A DNA stretch of 64,000 nt from Cellulomonas alba (lineage in GTDB: Bacteria > Actinomycetota > Actinomycetes > Actinomycetales > Cellulomonadaceae): assembly GCF_030362835.1 (NCBI RefSeq), contig NZ_JAUCGQ010000001.1, positions 868,001 through 932,000 of the forward strand, written 5' to 3'. The number at the start of each line of letters is the position of its first letter. The stretch's first letter is position 1. The notes beneath the pieces are model-generated. The model worked only from the letters and a program-made list of their open reading frames with translations, was not told where the DNA came from and made no database searches. Shown here in pieces: positions 41,755-51,951 of this stretch. The translations under genes were made by a program, and so were the position numbers.

Positions 41755-44339
41755 CGGCGCACCTCCAGCGTCGTCGCGACGAGCACCGGCCCGCCACGGT
41801 CGGTGGTCGTTCCCGCGGCGCGCTCGTCCGCCGTCGCAGGGCGCACCTGGCCTCGCTCCTGCACGTACGCGAGCGACGGGTCCGGCACGTCGGGCGCGTT
41901 GACGAACGACGCGAACCGGCGCAGCTTCTCGGGATCCTCGAGCGTCGCGCGCCACTCGTCCTCGTACTCCTCGACGTGCCGCTCCATCTGGGCGTCGAGG
42001 TCGGCGCAGATGCCGAGGCTGTCGTCCAGCACGACGGCCCGCAGCCCGTCGAGGCCGCCCTCGACGTCGTCGACCCACGGGGCCGTGCGCTGCAGCCGAT
42101 CGGCCGTGCGGACGTAGTACAGGAGGAAGCGGTCGATCGTGCGGATCAGCGTCTCGGTGTCGAGGTCCTCCGCCAGCAGGCGCGCGTGCCGCGGCGTGAA
42201 CCCCCCGTTGCCGCCCACGTAGAGGTTCCAGCCCTTGTCCGTCGCGATGACGCCGACGTCCTTGCCACGGGCCTCCGCGCACTCGCGCGCGCAGCCGCTG
42301 ACGCCGAGCTTGAGCTTGTGCGGGCTGCGCAGCCCCCGGTACCGCAGCTCCAGCAGGACCGCGAGCGCGACCGAGTCCTGCACGCCGTACCGGCACCACG
42401 TCGAGCCGACGCACGACTTCACGGTCCGCAGGCTCTTGCCGTACGCGTGGCCCGACTCGAAGCCCGCGTCGACGAGCCGCTGCCAGATGAGCGGGAGCTG
42501 GTCGATGCGCGCGCCGAACAGGTCGATGCGCTGCCCGCCCGTGATCTTCGTGTACAGGCCGAAGTCCTTCGCGACCGCGCCGATCGCGATCAGCCCCTCG
42601 GGGGTCACCTCGCCGCCCGGGATACGCGGCACCACCGAGTACGAGCCGTCCTTCTGCAGGTTCGCCATGACGTGGTCGTTCGTGTCCTGGAGGGCGGCCC
42701 GCTCCCCCTCGAGCACGTGCGCCGGCGCGGTCGTCGCGAGGATCGAGGCGACCGCAGGCTTGCAGATGTCGCAGCCACGGCCGCCGTTGCCGAACCGCGC
42801 GACGACCTCGGTGAACGTGGTGAGACCCGCGACGCGGACGGCGTCGTACAGCTGGGCGCGGGACAGCTCGAAGTGCTCGCACAGCGCCTTGCTCACGGTG
42901 ACGCCGAGCTTCGCGAGCTCGGTGCCGGTCAGCTTCGTGACGAGCGGCAGGCACGAGCCGCAGCTCGTCCCGGCCCGCGTGCACGCCTTGACGCCCGCGA
43001 CGTCGGTGCAGCCGTGCTCGGTGACCGCCGCTCGGACGGCGCCCGCGCTGACGTTGTTGCACGAGCACACGCCCGCGTCGTCCGGCAGCTCGAGGTCGGG
43101 CGCGCCGCCTGCACCGGCGGGGACGAGGTACGCGGACGGGTCGCCCGGCAGCTCGCGGCCGAGCATCGGCCGCAGGCTCGCGTACGCGCTCGCGTCGCCG
43201 ACGAGCACGCCGCCGAGCAGCGTGCGCGCGTCGTCCGAGAGCACGAGCTTCTTGTAGACGCCGCCGACCGGGTCGGCCCACACGACCTCGAGCGCTCCCG
43301 GGGTCGCGCCGAACGCGTCGCCGAAGCTCGCGACGTCCACGCCCGCGAGCTTGAGCTTGGTCGCGGTGTCCGCGCCGGGGAACACCGCCGCGCCGCCCAG
43401 CAGGCGGTCGACCGTCACCTCCGCCATCGCGTAGCCAGGCGCCACCAGGCCGATGCACGCGCCCTGGATGCACGCGACCTCGCCGACCGCCGAGACGTCG
43501 GGGTCGCTCGTCAGGCACGTGTCGTCGACGACGACTCCGCCGCGCTCGCCGGTGGCCAGTCCCGCGTCGCGGGCGAGCTCGTCGCGCGGCCGGACGCCCG
43601 CCGCGACGACCACGACGTCGGCGTCGACCCGCCCGCCGTCGGCCAGGTCGAGGCGACCGACGCCGCCACGCCGGTGGGCGCGGATCCGGGTGGTCGCCGC
43701 GTTGACGCGCACGCCCACGCCCAGACCGTTGATGAGGCGCCGGAGCGCCTCGCCGCCACCGAGGTCGACCTGCGCGGACATCAGGTGCGTGCCGACCTGG
43801 AGCACCGTGGTGCGGGCGCCCAGCGCCTGCAGGGCGCCCGCCGCCTCCAGGCCCAGGAGCCCGCCGCCGACCACCGCGCCGCGCACCACGGGCCGGGTCG
43901 TCGCGAGCTGCTCGACGTAGCCGCGCAGCGCCGCGACGTCGTCGATGGTGCGGTAGACGAAGACGCCCTCGAGGTCCGCGCCCTCGATCGGCGGCACCCA
44001 GGCCGACGAGCCGGTCGCGAGCACGAGGTGGTCGTACCGCTCGGTGCGGCCCGTGGCCGTCGTGACCGTGCGGGCCACGCGGTCGACGGCCGTGACGGCC
44101 TCGCCGCGGCGGAGCGTGACCAGCGGGTCGGACCACAGCGCGGCGTCGCCGAGCGCGAGGTCCTCGGGGTCGCGGCCCGAGAAGTACGTGGTCAGCGCGA
44201 CGCGGTCGTACGGCCGACGCGGCTCCTCGGCCAGCACCGTGACGCGCCACGTGCCCGCGGCGTCCCGGTCGCGCAGCGCTTCCACCAGCCGTTGGGCGAC
44301 CATGCCGCCGCCGACGACCACCAGGTGACGGGGTCCCAT
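41751..44339 (-). CDS. nirB: Nitrite reductase [NAD(P)H] large subunit
   Basis: An 862-residue cytoplasmic enzyme reducing nitrite to ammonium. In order: FAD/NAD(P)H-binding reductase (VVVGGGMVAQRLVEAL, about 1-400); BFD-like [2Fe-2S] domain with C-x-C...C-x2-C (VCSCNNVSAG, SCGSC, about 425-475); a second cysteine pair (CDICKP) near 530; and the sirohaem/[4Fe-4S] sulfite-reductase-like domain with CVGSTWC and GCARECAE as cluster ligands (about 640-700). ATG 44339 lies 31 bases from a conserved -10. It is first gene of nirB-nirD-cysG. Confidence 0.96.
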   Translation of the reverse strand: MGPRHLVVVGGGMVAQRLVEALRDRDAAGTWRVTVLAEEPRRPYDRVALTTYFSGRDPEDLALGDAALWSDPLVTLRRGEAVTAVDRVARTVTTATGRTERYDHLVLATGSSAWVPPIEGADLEGVFVYRTIDDVAALRGYVEQLATTRPVVRGAVVGGGLLGLEAAGALQALGARTTVLQVGTHLMSAQVDLGGGEALRRLINGLGVGVRVNAATTRIRAHRRGGVGRLDLADGGRVDADVVVVAAGVRPRDELARDAGLATGERGGVVVDDTCLTSDPDVSAVGEVACIQGACIGLVAPGYAMAEVTVDRLLGGAAVFPGADTATKLKLAGVDVASFGDAFGATPGALEVVWADPVGGVYKKLVLSDDARTLLGGVLVGDASAYASLRPMLGRELPGDPSAYLVPAGAGGAPDLELPDDAGVCSCNNVSAGAVRAAVTEHGCTDVAGVKACTRAGTSCGSCLPLVTKLTGTELAKLGVTVSKALCEHFELSRAQLYDAVRVAGLTTFTEVVARFGNGGRGCDICKPAVASILATTAPAHVLEGERAALQDTNDHVMANLQKDGSYSVVPRIPGGEVTPEGLIAIGAVAKDFGLYTKITGGQRIDLFGARIDQLPLIWQRLVDAGFESGHAYGKSLRTVKSCVGSTWCRYGVQDSVALAVLLELRYRGLRSPHKLKLGVSGCARECAEARGKDVGVIATDKGWNLYVGGNGGFTPRHARLLAEDLDTETLIRTIDRFLLYYVRTADRLQRTAPWVDDVEGGLDGLRAVVLDDSLGICADLDAQMERHVEEYEDEWRATLEDPEKLRRFASFVNAPDVPDPSLAYVQERGQVRPATADERAAGTTTDRGGPVLVATTLEVRR

Positions 44340-44369
44340 CCGGTGCGCTCCTTCCCTTGCGGTGGCTCG

Positions 44370-44435
44370 ACGCTAGGCAGCGCGTGTTTCGGCGCCGGGT
44401 GCGGGCCCGTTACCCCGCGGGAACCTTTCGCGCAC
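44370..44435 (-). promoter_or_regulatory. nirB promoter module, shared with narK
   Basis: Reading leftward: GTGCGC, then AAGGTTCC, a GTAAC half-site, and GAAACA, then the -10 hexamer TAGCGT (44370-44375). The last GAAACA and the -10 are 10 bases apart. The narK promoter has the same blocks at the same distances (53406-53471). GTAAC/GAAAC half-sites resemble those of the actinobacterial nitrogen regulator GlnR. Confidence 0.7.
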
Positions 44436-44459
44436 AGCGCCGATGCCGGGGGTGTGAGC

Positions 44460-44520
44460 GCCGCGTCCCGCGCGAGCGTGCGCCGCGTCCCGCGCGAGCG
44501 AGCCCGCGTCCCGCGCGGCG
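44460..44520. repeat. 22-bp tandem repeat, about 2.7 copies
   Basis: Units start at 44460, 44482 and 44504; each contains CCGCGTCCCGCGCGAG or a near copy. Confidence 0.85.
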
Positions 44521-44544
44521 CGTTCAGCTCGGGGTCTCGGCACA

Positions 44545-44740
44545 CGGGCGGGATCGGGCAAGCCGGGCGTGCGATCGCGCGCTCCTGGTGCGCGATCTCG
44601 CCCGTACCGCGCGGGCACGCGCTCCGGCGGCCGGAGGCGCGCCGGGCGGGATCGGGCAAGCCGGGCGTGCGATCGCGCGCTCCTGGTGCGCGATCTCGCC
44701 CGTACCGCGCGGGCACGCGCTCCGGCGGCCGGAGGCGCGC
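44545..44740. repeat. 98-bp direct tandem duplication
   Basis: 44545-44642 and 44643-44740 are identical as far as can be read. Each copy holds an 8-bp inverted repeat, GATCGCGC and GCGCGATC, separated by a 9-base loop. Perfect identity implies a recent event. Confidence 0.9.
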
Positions 44741-44782
44741 GGCCGGAGGCGCGCGGCCGGAGGCGCGCGGCCGGAGGCGCGG
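44727..44782. repeat. 14-bp tandem repeat, four copies
   Basis: GGCCGGAGGCGCGC at 44727, 44741 and 44755, and a fourth copy at 44769 that differs at its last base. The unit is the 3' end of the 98-bp repeat. Confidence 0.9.
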
Positions 44783-44836
44783 GCCGGCCGTGGCCGCGGC
44801 GCGCGGGCGTCGGCGCGGGCTGGCAGGGTGGCGGGC

Positions 44837-45385
44837 ATGTCGGCCGTGATCGCGCTGCTGCGCGCCGTGAACGTCGGGGGGCGGACCGTCAAGGCTGCCC
44901 AGCTCAAGGCGGTCGCGACCGCGCTCGGCCACACCGAGGTCGTCACGTACGTGAACTCGGGGAACCTCGTGCTCGTGCCCGGCGCGGGTGAGTCACCGGC
45001 GCAGGTCGCCGGGGGGCTGTCGGCCGCCCTCGGTGACGAGCTCGGGTTCGACGTCCCGGTGATCGCGCGCTCGGCGCGCGAGTGGGACGTGCTCGTCGGT
45101 GCGGTGCCGTTCCGCCAGGAGGCGGAGTCCGATCCCGTGCACCTCGCGCTCGTGTGCTTCGACGGCAAGGTCACGGCGTCGTCGGTCAAGGACTTCGACG
45201 CGTCGGCGTACGGCAACGAGCTCGTCGTCTGGGCGGCGTCGGACGCCTACGCCTGGTACCCCGACGGCCAGGGCCGGTCCAAGCTGACGCTCGACCGGCT
45301 GTCGCGCGCGGCGGGCCGCGCGGGGACGGCGCGCAACTGGCGCACGGTGCTCGCGCTGGCCGACCTGGCACGCGAGCGCTCCTGA
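44837..45385 (+). CDS. DUF1697 family protein
   Basis: A 182-residue protein with the DUF1697 signature: IALLRAVNVGGRTVKAAQLKAVATALGHTEVVTYVNSGNLV at the start, DVPVIARSAREWD in the middle and LTLDRLSRAAGRAGTARNWRTV near the end. The family is common in actinobacteria and has no established function. ATG 44837 follows GGGTGGCGGG. Only about 50 bases separate it from the tandem repeats. Confidence 0.88.
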   Translation: MSAVIALLRAVNVGGRTVKAAQLKAVATALGHTEVVTYVNSGNLVLVPGAGESPAQVAGGLSAALGDELGFDVPVIARSAREWDVLVGAVPFRQEAESDPVHLALVCFDGKVTASSVKDFDASAYGNELVVWAASDAYAWYPDGQGRSKLTLDRLSRAAGRAGTARNWRTVLALADLARERS

Positions 45386-45472
45386 GGGACGTCGATCGAG
45401 CTCGAGCCGAACGCCCAGCGCGCCCGACGACCGGCTCGGCGGGCGCCGGGCGGACGCGGCTACCGTGAGCGC

Positions 45473-45919
45473 ATGGCGACGCTGTTCACCAAGATCATCG
45501 ACGGCGAGATCCCGGGCCGGTTCGTGTGGGCGGACGACGTGGCCGTCGCGTTCACCACGATTGCGCCCATCACCGACGGCCATGCGCTCGTAGTGCCCCG
45601 CGCCGAGGTCGACCAGCTGACCGACGCGTCCGACGAGCTGCTCGCGCACCTGACGTCGGTCGCCAAGACGATCGGGCAGGCGCAGAAGGCGGCGTGGGAC
45701 GCGCCGCGCGCCGCGCTGCTGGTCGCGGGGTTCGAGATCCCGCACCTGCACCTGCACGTGCTGCCCGCCTGGGACGAGGCGAGCCTGACGTTCGCGAACG
45801 CGCGGAGCGACGCGCCCGCGGACGAGCTGGATGCCGCCGCAGAGCGACTGCGGGCGGCGCTGCGCGACGCGGGCCACGCTGCGCAGGTGCCCGCACGCGT
45901 CGACTCGCCCGCGCTGTGA
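45473..45919 (+). CDS. HIT-family nucleotide hydrolase/transferase
   Basis: A 148-residue histidine-triad protein. LFTKIIDGEIPGRFVWADD marks the fold, GHALVVPRAEVDQL follows, and the catalytic triad is HLHLHVLP (histidine-x-histidine-x-histidine). Members hydrolyse adenosine or dinucleotide conjugates. The exact substrate is not visible. It is monocistronic. Confidence 0.92.
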   Translation: MATLFTKIIDGEIPGRFVWADDVAVAFTTIAPITDGHALVVPRAEVDQLTDASDELLAHLTSVAKTIGQAQKAAWDAPRAALLVAGFEIPHLHLHVLPAWDEASLTFANARSDAPADELDAAAERLRAALRDAGHAAQVPARVDSPAL

Positions 45920-45973
45920 GCGCGCGCACGGCGTGCGTCGAACAGATCGCCCGGCCCGCGCGTTGAACCCGTC

Positions 45974-47587
45974 GTGAGCACTACGAGCGGCCCGGGCCTC
46001 GTCGGCCCGCCGCCTCCTCCGCCGCCCCGCGAGCAGCTGCCGACGCCCGTGCGCACCGGTCCCCGCTCGGCGTGGCTCGGCGCGATCGCCGGGCTCGTCG
46101 CGGGGCTCGTCGCCGTGGGCGTCGGCGCGTTCGTCTCGATCTTCACGGGCTCGTCGTCCGACCCGCTCGTCGCCGTGGGCGCGGCCTTCGTCGATGCGAC
46201 GCCCGCCTGGCTCAAGGAGTTCGCGACCAGCACGTTCGGCACGAACGACAAGGCGGCGTTGCGCGTCGGCGAGATCGTCGTGCTCGCGGGTCTCGCCGCG
46301 GTGGCGGGCGCGCTCGCGACGAGGCGCTGGTGGTGGGGCGCGACGCTCGTGGTGCTGCTCGGCGCGCTCGCCGCGCTGGCCGCCGTGCGACGGCCGGACG
46401 CCGGGATGCTCGCGCCGCTGCCGAGCATCGTGGGCACGGTCGCGGGGCTCATCACGCTGCGCGCGCTGGTCGACCGGATCCCCCGCGGGGCGCGACCGAC
46501 GGGCGCGTCCGTCGCCGCCGCGCCCGACCGGCGCGCGTTCCTCCAGGGCAGCCTGGTCGCGGGCGCGATCGGCGCGGTCGCGCTGCTCGCCGGTCGGTTC
46601 GCCGGCGCCGGCTCGCGCGCCGTCGAGGCGGCCCGCGCGACGCTGCACCTGCCGGCGCCGGCCCGTGCGGCGGCGGCCGTCCCGGCGGGCGTCCACCCCG
46701 ACGTCCCCGACCTCGGGCCGTGGGCGACGCCGCCCGCGGACTTCTACCGGATCGACACCGCGCTCGTGGTGCCGGAGGTCGACCCTGCCGCGTGGTCGCT
46801 GCGCGTGCACGGCCTCGTGGACCGTGAGGTGACGATCACGTGGGACGAGCTGCTCGCGCAGCCGCTGATCGAGGCATGGGTGACGCTGACCTGCGTGTCG
46901 AACCCGGTCGGCGGCGACCTCGTGGGGAACCAGAGATGGCTCGGGTGGCCGATCCGTGAGCTGCTCGCACGCGCCGGGCCGCACGCCGACGCCGACATGG
47001 TCCTGTCGACCAGCCACGACGGCTTCACGGCGTCGACGCCGATCGAGGCGCTCACCGACCCCGACCGCGACGCGCTGCTCGCCGTCGGCATGGACGGCAA
47101 GCCGCTGCCGCTGGCGCACGGGTTCCCGGTGCGCATGGTCGTCCCGGGGCTGTACGGGTACGTGTCGGCGACCAAGTGGGTGACCGACCTCGAGGTGACG
47201 CGGTACGCGGACGCGAGCGCGTACTGGACGGATCGCGGGTGGTCGCCGAAGGGACCGATCAAGACGGAGTCGCGCATCGACGTGCCGACGAGCGGCACGG
47301 TCGACGCGGGGCGCGTCGTGGTCGCGGGCACCGCCTGGGCGCAGCACCGCGGGGTCGCGCGCGTGCAGGTGCGGGTCGACGACGGGCCGTGGCAGGACGC
47401 GACCCTGGCCGACTCGGGCGGGATCGACTCGTGGCGCCAGTGGTCGTGGCAGTGGGACGCGGAGCCCGGCGACCACGTGCTCTACGCGCGGGCGTTCGAC
47501 CCGGACGGGCCGCAGACGGGCGCCGAGGCGGACGTCGTCCCGGACGGTGCCACCGGGTACCCGAGCAAGCACGTCACGGTGCGCTGA
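45974..47587 (+). CDS. Membrane-anchored molybdopterin oxidoreductase, sulfite-oxidase fold
   Basis: A 537-residue protein. After a Pro-rich N-terminus come four to five membrane helices (about 33-55, 98-113, 118-135, 147-165, 192-210). An extracytoplasmic Mo-cofactor domain (about 245-430) has the molybdenum-ligand cysteine in LTCVSNPVGGD, and a C-terminal Mo-co dimerisation domain (about 440-537) follows. RRAFLQG before the last helix is twin-arginine-like, which suggests Tat-dependent folding. Physiological substrate and electron partner are unknown. Placement beside nitrate and molybdate genes fits a shared need for molybdenum. Confidence 0.9.
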   Translation: MSTTSGPGLVGPPPPPPPREQLPTPVRTGPRSAWLGAIAGLVAGLVAVGVGAFVSIFTGSSSDPLVAVGAAFVDATPAWLKEFATSTFGTNDKAALRVGEIVVLAGLAAVAGALATRRWWWGATLVVLLGALAALAAVRRPDAGMLAPLPSIVGTVAGLITLRALVDRIPRGARPTGASVAAAPDRRAFLQGSLVAGAIGAVALLAGRFAGAGSRAVEAARATLHLPAPARAAAAVPAGVHPDVPDLGPWATPPADFYRIDTALVVPEVDPAAWSLRVHGLVDREVTITWDELLAQPLIEAWVTLTCVSNPVGGDLVGNQRWLGWPIRELLARAGPHADADMVLSTSHDGFTASTPIEALTDPDRDALLAVGMDGKPLPLAHGFPVRMVVPGLYGYVSATKWVTDLEVTRYADASAYWTDRGWSPKGPIKTESRIDVPTSGTVDAGRVVVAGTAWAQHRGVARVQVRVDDGPWQDATLADSGGIDSWRQWSWQWDAEPGDHVLYARAFDPDGPQTGAEADVVPDGATGYPSKHVTVR

Positions 47588-47620
47588 CGTCCACGCGGTC
47601 GCCGACTGTCCCGGCCGCGG

Positions 47621-50600
47621 TCAGTACACGTCGCGGACGTACCGATGGTCGGCCGCGAGGCGCTTGACGTACGCGTCGGCCGCGTCGCGGCTCAGCCGTC
47701 CGTGCGTCGCCACGACCTCGCGCAGCGCGGCGTCCACGTCCTTCGCCATGCGCGACGCGTCGCCGCACACGTACACCGACGCCCCGTCCTCGAGCCACGA
47801 CCACAGGCGCGCGCCCTGCTCGCGCAGGCGGTCCTGCACGTAGACCTTGGAGCGCTGGTCGCGCGAGAACGCGGTGTCGAGGCGCTCCAGCGTGCCGTCG
47901 GCGAGCATCGCCTCGAGGTCGTCGCGGTAGTAGAAGTCCGTCGCCTCGTGCTGCTCGCCGAAGACGAGCCAGCTCGCGCCCGTGTGGCCTGCGGCGCGGC
48001 GCTCGGCGAGGAACCCGACGAACGGCGCGACGCCCGTGCCCGGACCGATCATCACGGCGCGCGCGTCGGCGGCCGGCGGGCGGAAGTGCGCGGTGGGCTG
48101 CACGTGCACCGGGACCTGCGCGCCCAGCGGCGCGTCGGCGAGGAACGTCGAGCACACGCCGCCCCGCGCCCGGCCCGCGGGCGACGCGTAGCGGACCACC
48201 GACATCGTCAGCGACACGCGGTCGGGGGCGACGAGGGCGCTGGAGGAGATCGAGTACTGGCGCGGCTGCAGCCGGCGGAGCACTCCGACCAGGTCGGCGG
48301 CCGGCACGTCGGGTGCGAGCTCCGCGACGACGTCGAGCGCCTGCCGGCACCACGTCCAGCGGGCGAGGTCGCCGCGGTTGTCGGGCCGTAGCAGGCGGCG
48401 CAGCTCGGCGTGGCCGGAGCGGTCCGCGAGCAGCGCCAGCACGTCGGCGCCGACGCGGGCGATGTCGAGGTCGTACGTGAGGGCGTCGCGCAGGCGGCGG
48501 TCCGCCCCGTCGACGACGACCGTCGCGTCCTCGTCCCAGCCCGTGACCTCGAACCACTCGTCGACGAGCCGCTGGGCGTTGGTCGGGTGGACCGCGAGCG
48601 CGTCGCCCGCGCGGTAGGTCACCTCGCGAGCCGAGCCGCTGACGTCGAGGACGATCTCGCGGACCTCCTTCGCCGAGCCGGGGAGGCCGAGCACGCGGTT
48701 CGTGACGAGCGTCGCGACGCCCGGGGCGTGCCGCGTCGCGCGCGCGGGACCGGCCGGGGGCTCGGTCGCCTCCGGCACCCGGGCGGACCGCGCGGCCTCG
48801 CCGGCGGCCGGCCCGGCGTCCGCGGCCCCGGCGTCGTCGGACGCGGACTCAGCTCCGGCGCCCGTCAGCACCCCGACCACCCCGTGCACCCACGCCGCCG
48901 CGCGCTCGTCGTCGCCCGGCTCGCAGTCCGCGCGGTCGACCAGCCGCGACGCGCCGAGCTCCGCGAGCCGGTGGTCGAGGCGGCGGCCGTGCCCGCAGAA
49001 CCGGTCATAGCTCGAGTCGCCGAGCGCGAGCACCGCGAACCGCGAGCCGTCGAGCCGCCGCGCGTCCGGTGCGGCGACCGCCTCCCAGAACGCCGTGCCG
49101 TTGTCGGGCGCGTCGCCGTCGCCGAACGTGCTGGTGACGAGCACGAGGTCGGCGCCGCGCGGCAGGTCGGCGAGCGGCTCGTCATCCATCGCGACGACGC
49201 GTGGAGCCAGCCCGGCGTCGGTCAGCGCCCGAGCCGCGGACGCCGCGAGCTCCTCGGCGGTCCCCGTCTGCGACGCCCACAGCACGACGAGCGGGCGCAC
49301 GGGCGTCGCCGCCCCCGCCGCGCGGCGCGCCCCGTCCGCGGCGGCCGGCTCCGGCGCGCGCGAGAACAGCCCGGCGAGCAGCCCGTCGACCCACAGTGCC
49401 TGGTCCGCGTCGAGCGGCGCGCCGGCCGGCAGCACCGGGGTCCCGGACGCCCCGCCGCCGAGGCCGGCGAGGAACCCGGCGAGGTAGCGCCGCTCGGCCG
49501 GCCCGAGCGGCGGCGGGTCGAGCCGGTCCAGCCCGAGCGCCGCGCCGAGCGCGCGCATCGCGGCCGCGCCCGGCGCGAGGCCGGGGGCCGCGCCGACGTC
49601 GAGGGCATCGACCGCCGGACCGGTCACCGCACCCCCCGCAGCGGCGGCGCCGGCCGCGCGGCGGGCCGCGGCGTCGGGGCCGACACCGGCAGGGTCACCC
49701 GGTGACGGACGCGCGGCGCCGGACCCACCGACGCCCGCCCGGCGCGCCACCTCCGCGACCGGCGTCAGCGCCACCGCGCAGACCTTGAGCTCGGGCTGGA
49801 ACGACAGCGGGTCGACCGCGTCGTTCGTCACCGCGTTGACCGCCAGGTACTCGCCGAACAGGTCGTTCCAGTGGAACGGCGCGAAGCACGAGCCGGGCCG
49901 GACGCGGTCCGTGACGACGGCCGGCAGCACGGCGCGGCCGCGCCGCGACGCCACCTCGACCGGCGACCCCGGCGCGATCCCCAGGGCCGCCGCGTCGGAC
50001 GGGTGCAGCTCGACGAACGGCCCGGGCGCGAGCCGCGTCAGCTTCGCGACCTTCCCGGTCTTCGTCATCGTGTGCCACTGGTGCTGCACGCGCCCCGTGT
50101 TGAGCACGAACGGGTAGTCGTCGTCGGGCAGCTCGGCGGCGGGCAGGTGCGGGCGCGCGTGGAAGACGGCGCGCCCGCTCGGGGTCGGGAACGCGAGGCG
50201 CGGCCGCGTGCCGTCCGGGCGCGTCAGCAGCGTCTGGGACACGCCGTCGTTGACGTACCGGATCGGGTTGCGCGCGGCACCCTCCGGCGGGCACGGCCAC
50301 TGCACCGGGCCCGACTGCAGCCGCTCGTACGTGACGCCGCGCAGGTCGTAGCCGGTGCGCGGGTTCGCGAACGCGCGCAGCTCGTCGAAGACCTCCTGCG
50401 ACGAGCCGTACTCGAAGCCCGCGTAGCCCATCGCCGTCGCGACGCGCGCGATCAGCTGCCAGTCGGGCACCGCGTCGCCGGGCGGGTCGAGGGCCCGCCG
50501 TGCGAGGGTCAGGTTGCGCTCCGAGTTGACCATCACGCCGTCGGCCTCGGACCACAGCGCCGCGGGCAGCACGACGTCGGCGTAGGCGTTCGTCTCGGTG

Positions 50601-51949
50601 TCGGCGAAGACGTCCTGCGTGACGACGAGCTCGGCCCGCTCGAGGCCCTCGATGACCGTCCGGCGGTTCGCGACCGACGCGACGGGGTTGGTGCAGACGA
50701 CCCAGCACGCGCGGATGTCGCCCGCGGCCATGCGCTCGAACATGTCGACGGTCCCGCGCCCCACGCCGTCCGCACGGAGCGTGCCCGGCACGAGGCCCCA
50801 GGCGCGCTCGGTGAAGGCCCGGTCGTCCGCGTCGAGCACCGACCGCTGCCCCGGCAGGCCGGGGCCCATGTAGCCCATCTCGCGGCCGCCCATCGCGTTC
50901 GGCTGGCCCGTCAGCGAGAACGGGCCGCTGCCGGGGCGGCAGATCGCGCCGGTCGCGAGGTGGAGGTTGACCAGCGCGTTCGTGTTCCACGTGCCGTGCA
51001 CCGACTGGTTGAGACCCATGGTCCAGCAGCTCACCCAGTTCTCCGCGCCGGCGATCAGCGCGGCCGCGGCCCGCAGGTCCGCCTCCGGGACCCCCGTGAG
51101 CTCCGCGACCGCGTCCGCCGGGTAGTCCGCCAGCATGTCCTCGACGTCGGCCCAGCCCTCGGTGTGCTCGGCCACGAACGGCTCGTCGAGCCCGCCCGCC
51201 TCGACCACGAGCCTCAGCAGGCCGTTCAGGAGCGCGATGTCCGTGCCGGGCCGCACCTGCAGGAAGAGGTCCGCCTTCTCGGCGGTCGCCGTGCGCCGCG
51301 GGTCGACCACGATGAGCTTCGCGCCGGCCTTGACGCGGTCGAGCAGGCGCAGGAACAGGATCGGGTGGCAGTCGGCCATGTTGGCCCCGATGACGAGGAA
51401 GACGTCCGCGTGGTCGAGGTCGTCGTACGAGCCGGGCGGGCCGTCGGCGCCGAGCGAGAGCTTGTAGCCCGTGCCCGCGCTCGCCATGCAGAGCCGCGAG
51501 TTCGACTCGATCTGGTTGGTGCCCACGAACCCCTTGGCGAGCTTGTTCGCGAGGTACTGCGCCTCGAGCGACAGCTGCCCCGACACGTAGAACGCGACGG
51601 CGTCGGGCCCGTGCTCGTCGACGATCGCGCGCAGGCGGCGGGCGACCAGCGCGATCGCGTCGTCGAGCGCGGCGGGCTCGGGCACGGCGCCGCGGGACGG
51701 GCGCACGAGCGCGGTGGTCGCCCGGCCCGTCGCGGCGAGCAGGTCCGCGCTGGTCGCGCCCTTGGTGCAGAGCCGGCCGCCGTTCGACGGGTGCGTCCGG
51801 TCGCCCCGCGCGCCCGTCGCCGTGCGGCGGCCGTCCGGTCCCGTCGCGACGTCGAGGACCACGCCGCAGCCCACGCCGCAGTACGAGCACACCGTCGCGA
51901 CCTGCGTCGACGTGCCCGACTGCGGCGGGGCCGTGGTGGTGGCGGTCAA
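47621..51949 (-). CDS. Single-chain assimilatory nitrate reductase fused to flavoprotein reductase
   Basis: A 1442-residue fusion. Residues 1-700 form the Mo-bis-MGD nitrate reductase catalytic subunit, with [4Fe-4S] ligands Cys21, 24, 28 and 61 and the molybdopterin motifs [28 protein letters not shown] and [12 protein letters not shown] Mo-cofactor-binding beta-barrel reaches about 740. An Ala/Gly/Pro linker leads to a flavodoxin FMN domain at about 885-1030 ([13 protein letters not shown]) and an FAD/NADPH reductase from about 1075 ([26 protein letters not shown]-terminal aromatic Tyr). NADPH electrons can thus reach nitrate within one polypeptide. The start is TTG 51949, 3 bases after the narK stop; no better start is near. 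Confidence 0.93.
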   Translation of the reverse strand: MTATTTAPPQSGTSTQVATVCSYCGVGCGVVLDVATGPDGRRTATGARGDRTHPSNGGRLCTKGATSADLLAATGRATTALVRPSRGAVPEPAALDDAIALVARRLRAIVDEHGPDAVAFYVSGQLSLEAQYLANKLAKGFVGTNQIESNSRLCMASAGTGYKLSLGADGPPGSYDDLDHADVFLVIGANMADCHPILFLRLLDRVKAGAKLIVVDPRRTATAEKADLFLQVRPGTDIALLNGLLRLVVEAGGLDEPFVAEHTEGWADVEDMLADYPADAVAELTGVPEADLRAAAALIAGAENWVSCWTMGLNQSVHGTWNTNALVNLHLATGAICRPGSGPFSLTGQPNAMGGREMGYMGPGLPGQRSVLDADDRAFTERAWGLVPGTLRADGVGRGTVDMFERMAAGDIRACWVVCTNPVASVANRRTVIEGLERAELVVTQDVFADTETNAYADVVLPAALWSEADGVMVNSERNLTLARRALDPPGDAVPDWQLIARVATAMGYAGFEYGSSQEVFDELRAFANPRTGYDLRGVTYERLQSGPVQWPCPPEGAARNPIRYVNDGVSQTLLTRPDGTRPRLAFPTPSGRAVFHARPHLPAAELPDDDYPFVLNTGRVQHQWHTMTKTGKVAKLTRLAPGPFVELHPSDAAALGIAPGSPVEVASRRGRAVLPAVVTDRVRPGSCFAPFHWNDLFGEYLAVNAVTNDAVDPLSFQPELKVCAVALTPVAEVARRAGVGGSGAARPSPGDPAGVGPDAAARRAAGAAAAGGAVTGPAVDALDVGAAPGLAPGAAAMRALGAALGLDRLDPPPLGPAERRYLAGFLAGLGGGASGTPVLPAGAPLDADQALWVDGLLAGLFSRAPEPAAADGARRAAGAATPVRPLVVLWASQTGTAEELAASAARALTDAGLAPRVVAMDDEPLADLPRGADLVLVTSTFGDGDAPDNGTAFWEAVAAPDARRLDGSRFAVLALGDSSYDRFCGHGRRLDHRLAELGASRLVDRADCEPGDDERAAAWVHGVVGVLTGAGAESASDDAGAADAGPAAGEAARSARVPEATEPPAGPARATRHAPGVATLVTNRVLGLPGSAKEVREIVLDVSGSAREVTYRAGDALAVHPTNAQRLVDEWFEVTGWDEDATVVVDGADRRLRDALTYDLDIARVGADVLALLADRSGHAELRRLLRPDNRGDLARWTWCRQALDVVAELAPDVPAADLVGVLRRLQPRQYSISSSALVAPDRVSLTMSVVRYASPAGRARGGVCSTFLADAPLGAQVPVHVQPTAHFRPPAADARAVMIGPGTGVAPFVGFLAERRAAGHTGASWLVFGEQHEATDFYYRDDLEAMLADGTLERLDTAFSRDQRSKVYVQDRLREQGARLWSWLEDGASVYVCGDASRMAKDVDAALREVVATHGRLSRDAADAYVKRLAADHRYVRDVY

Positions 51950-51951
51950 GC

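Larger units (their letters stand above)
44340..44836. other. 497-bp non-coding region: nirB promoter plus tandem repeats
   Basis: No gene. It comprises the nirB promoter (44370-44435) and three families of tandem repeats (44460-44782). Open frames crossing the repeats owe their length to repetition and base composition. Confidence 0.7.

Noticed and set aside
44545..44782. CRISPR-like repeat array
   Set aside because: Repeats are directly adjacent, lack unique spacers of regular length, and no cas genes are near.
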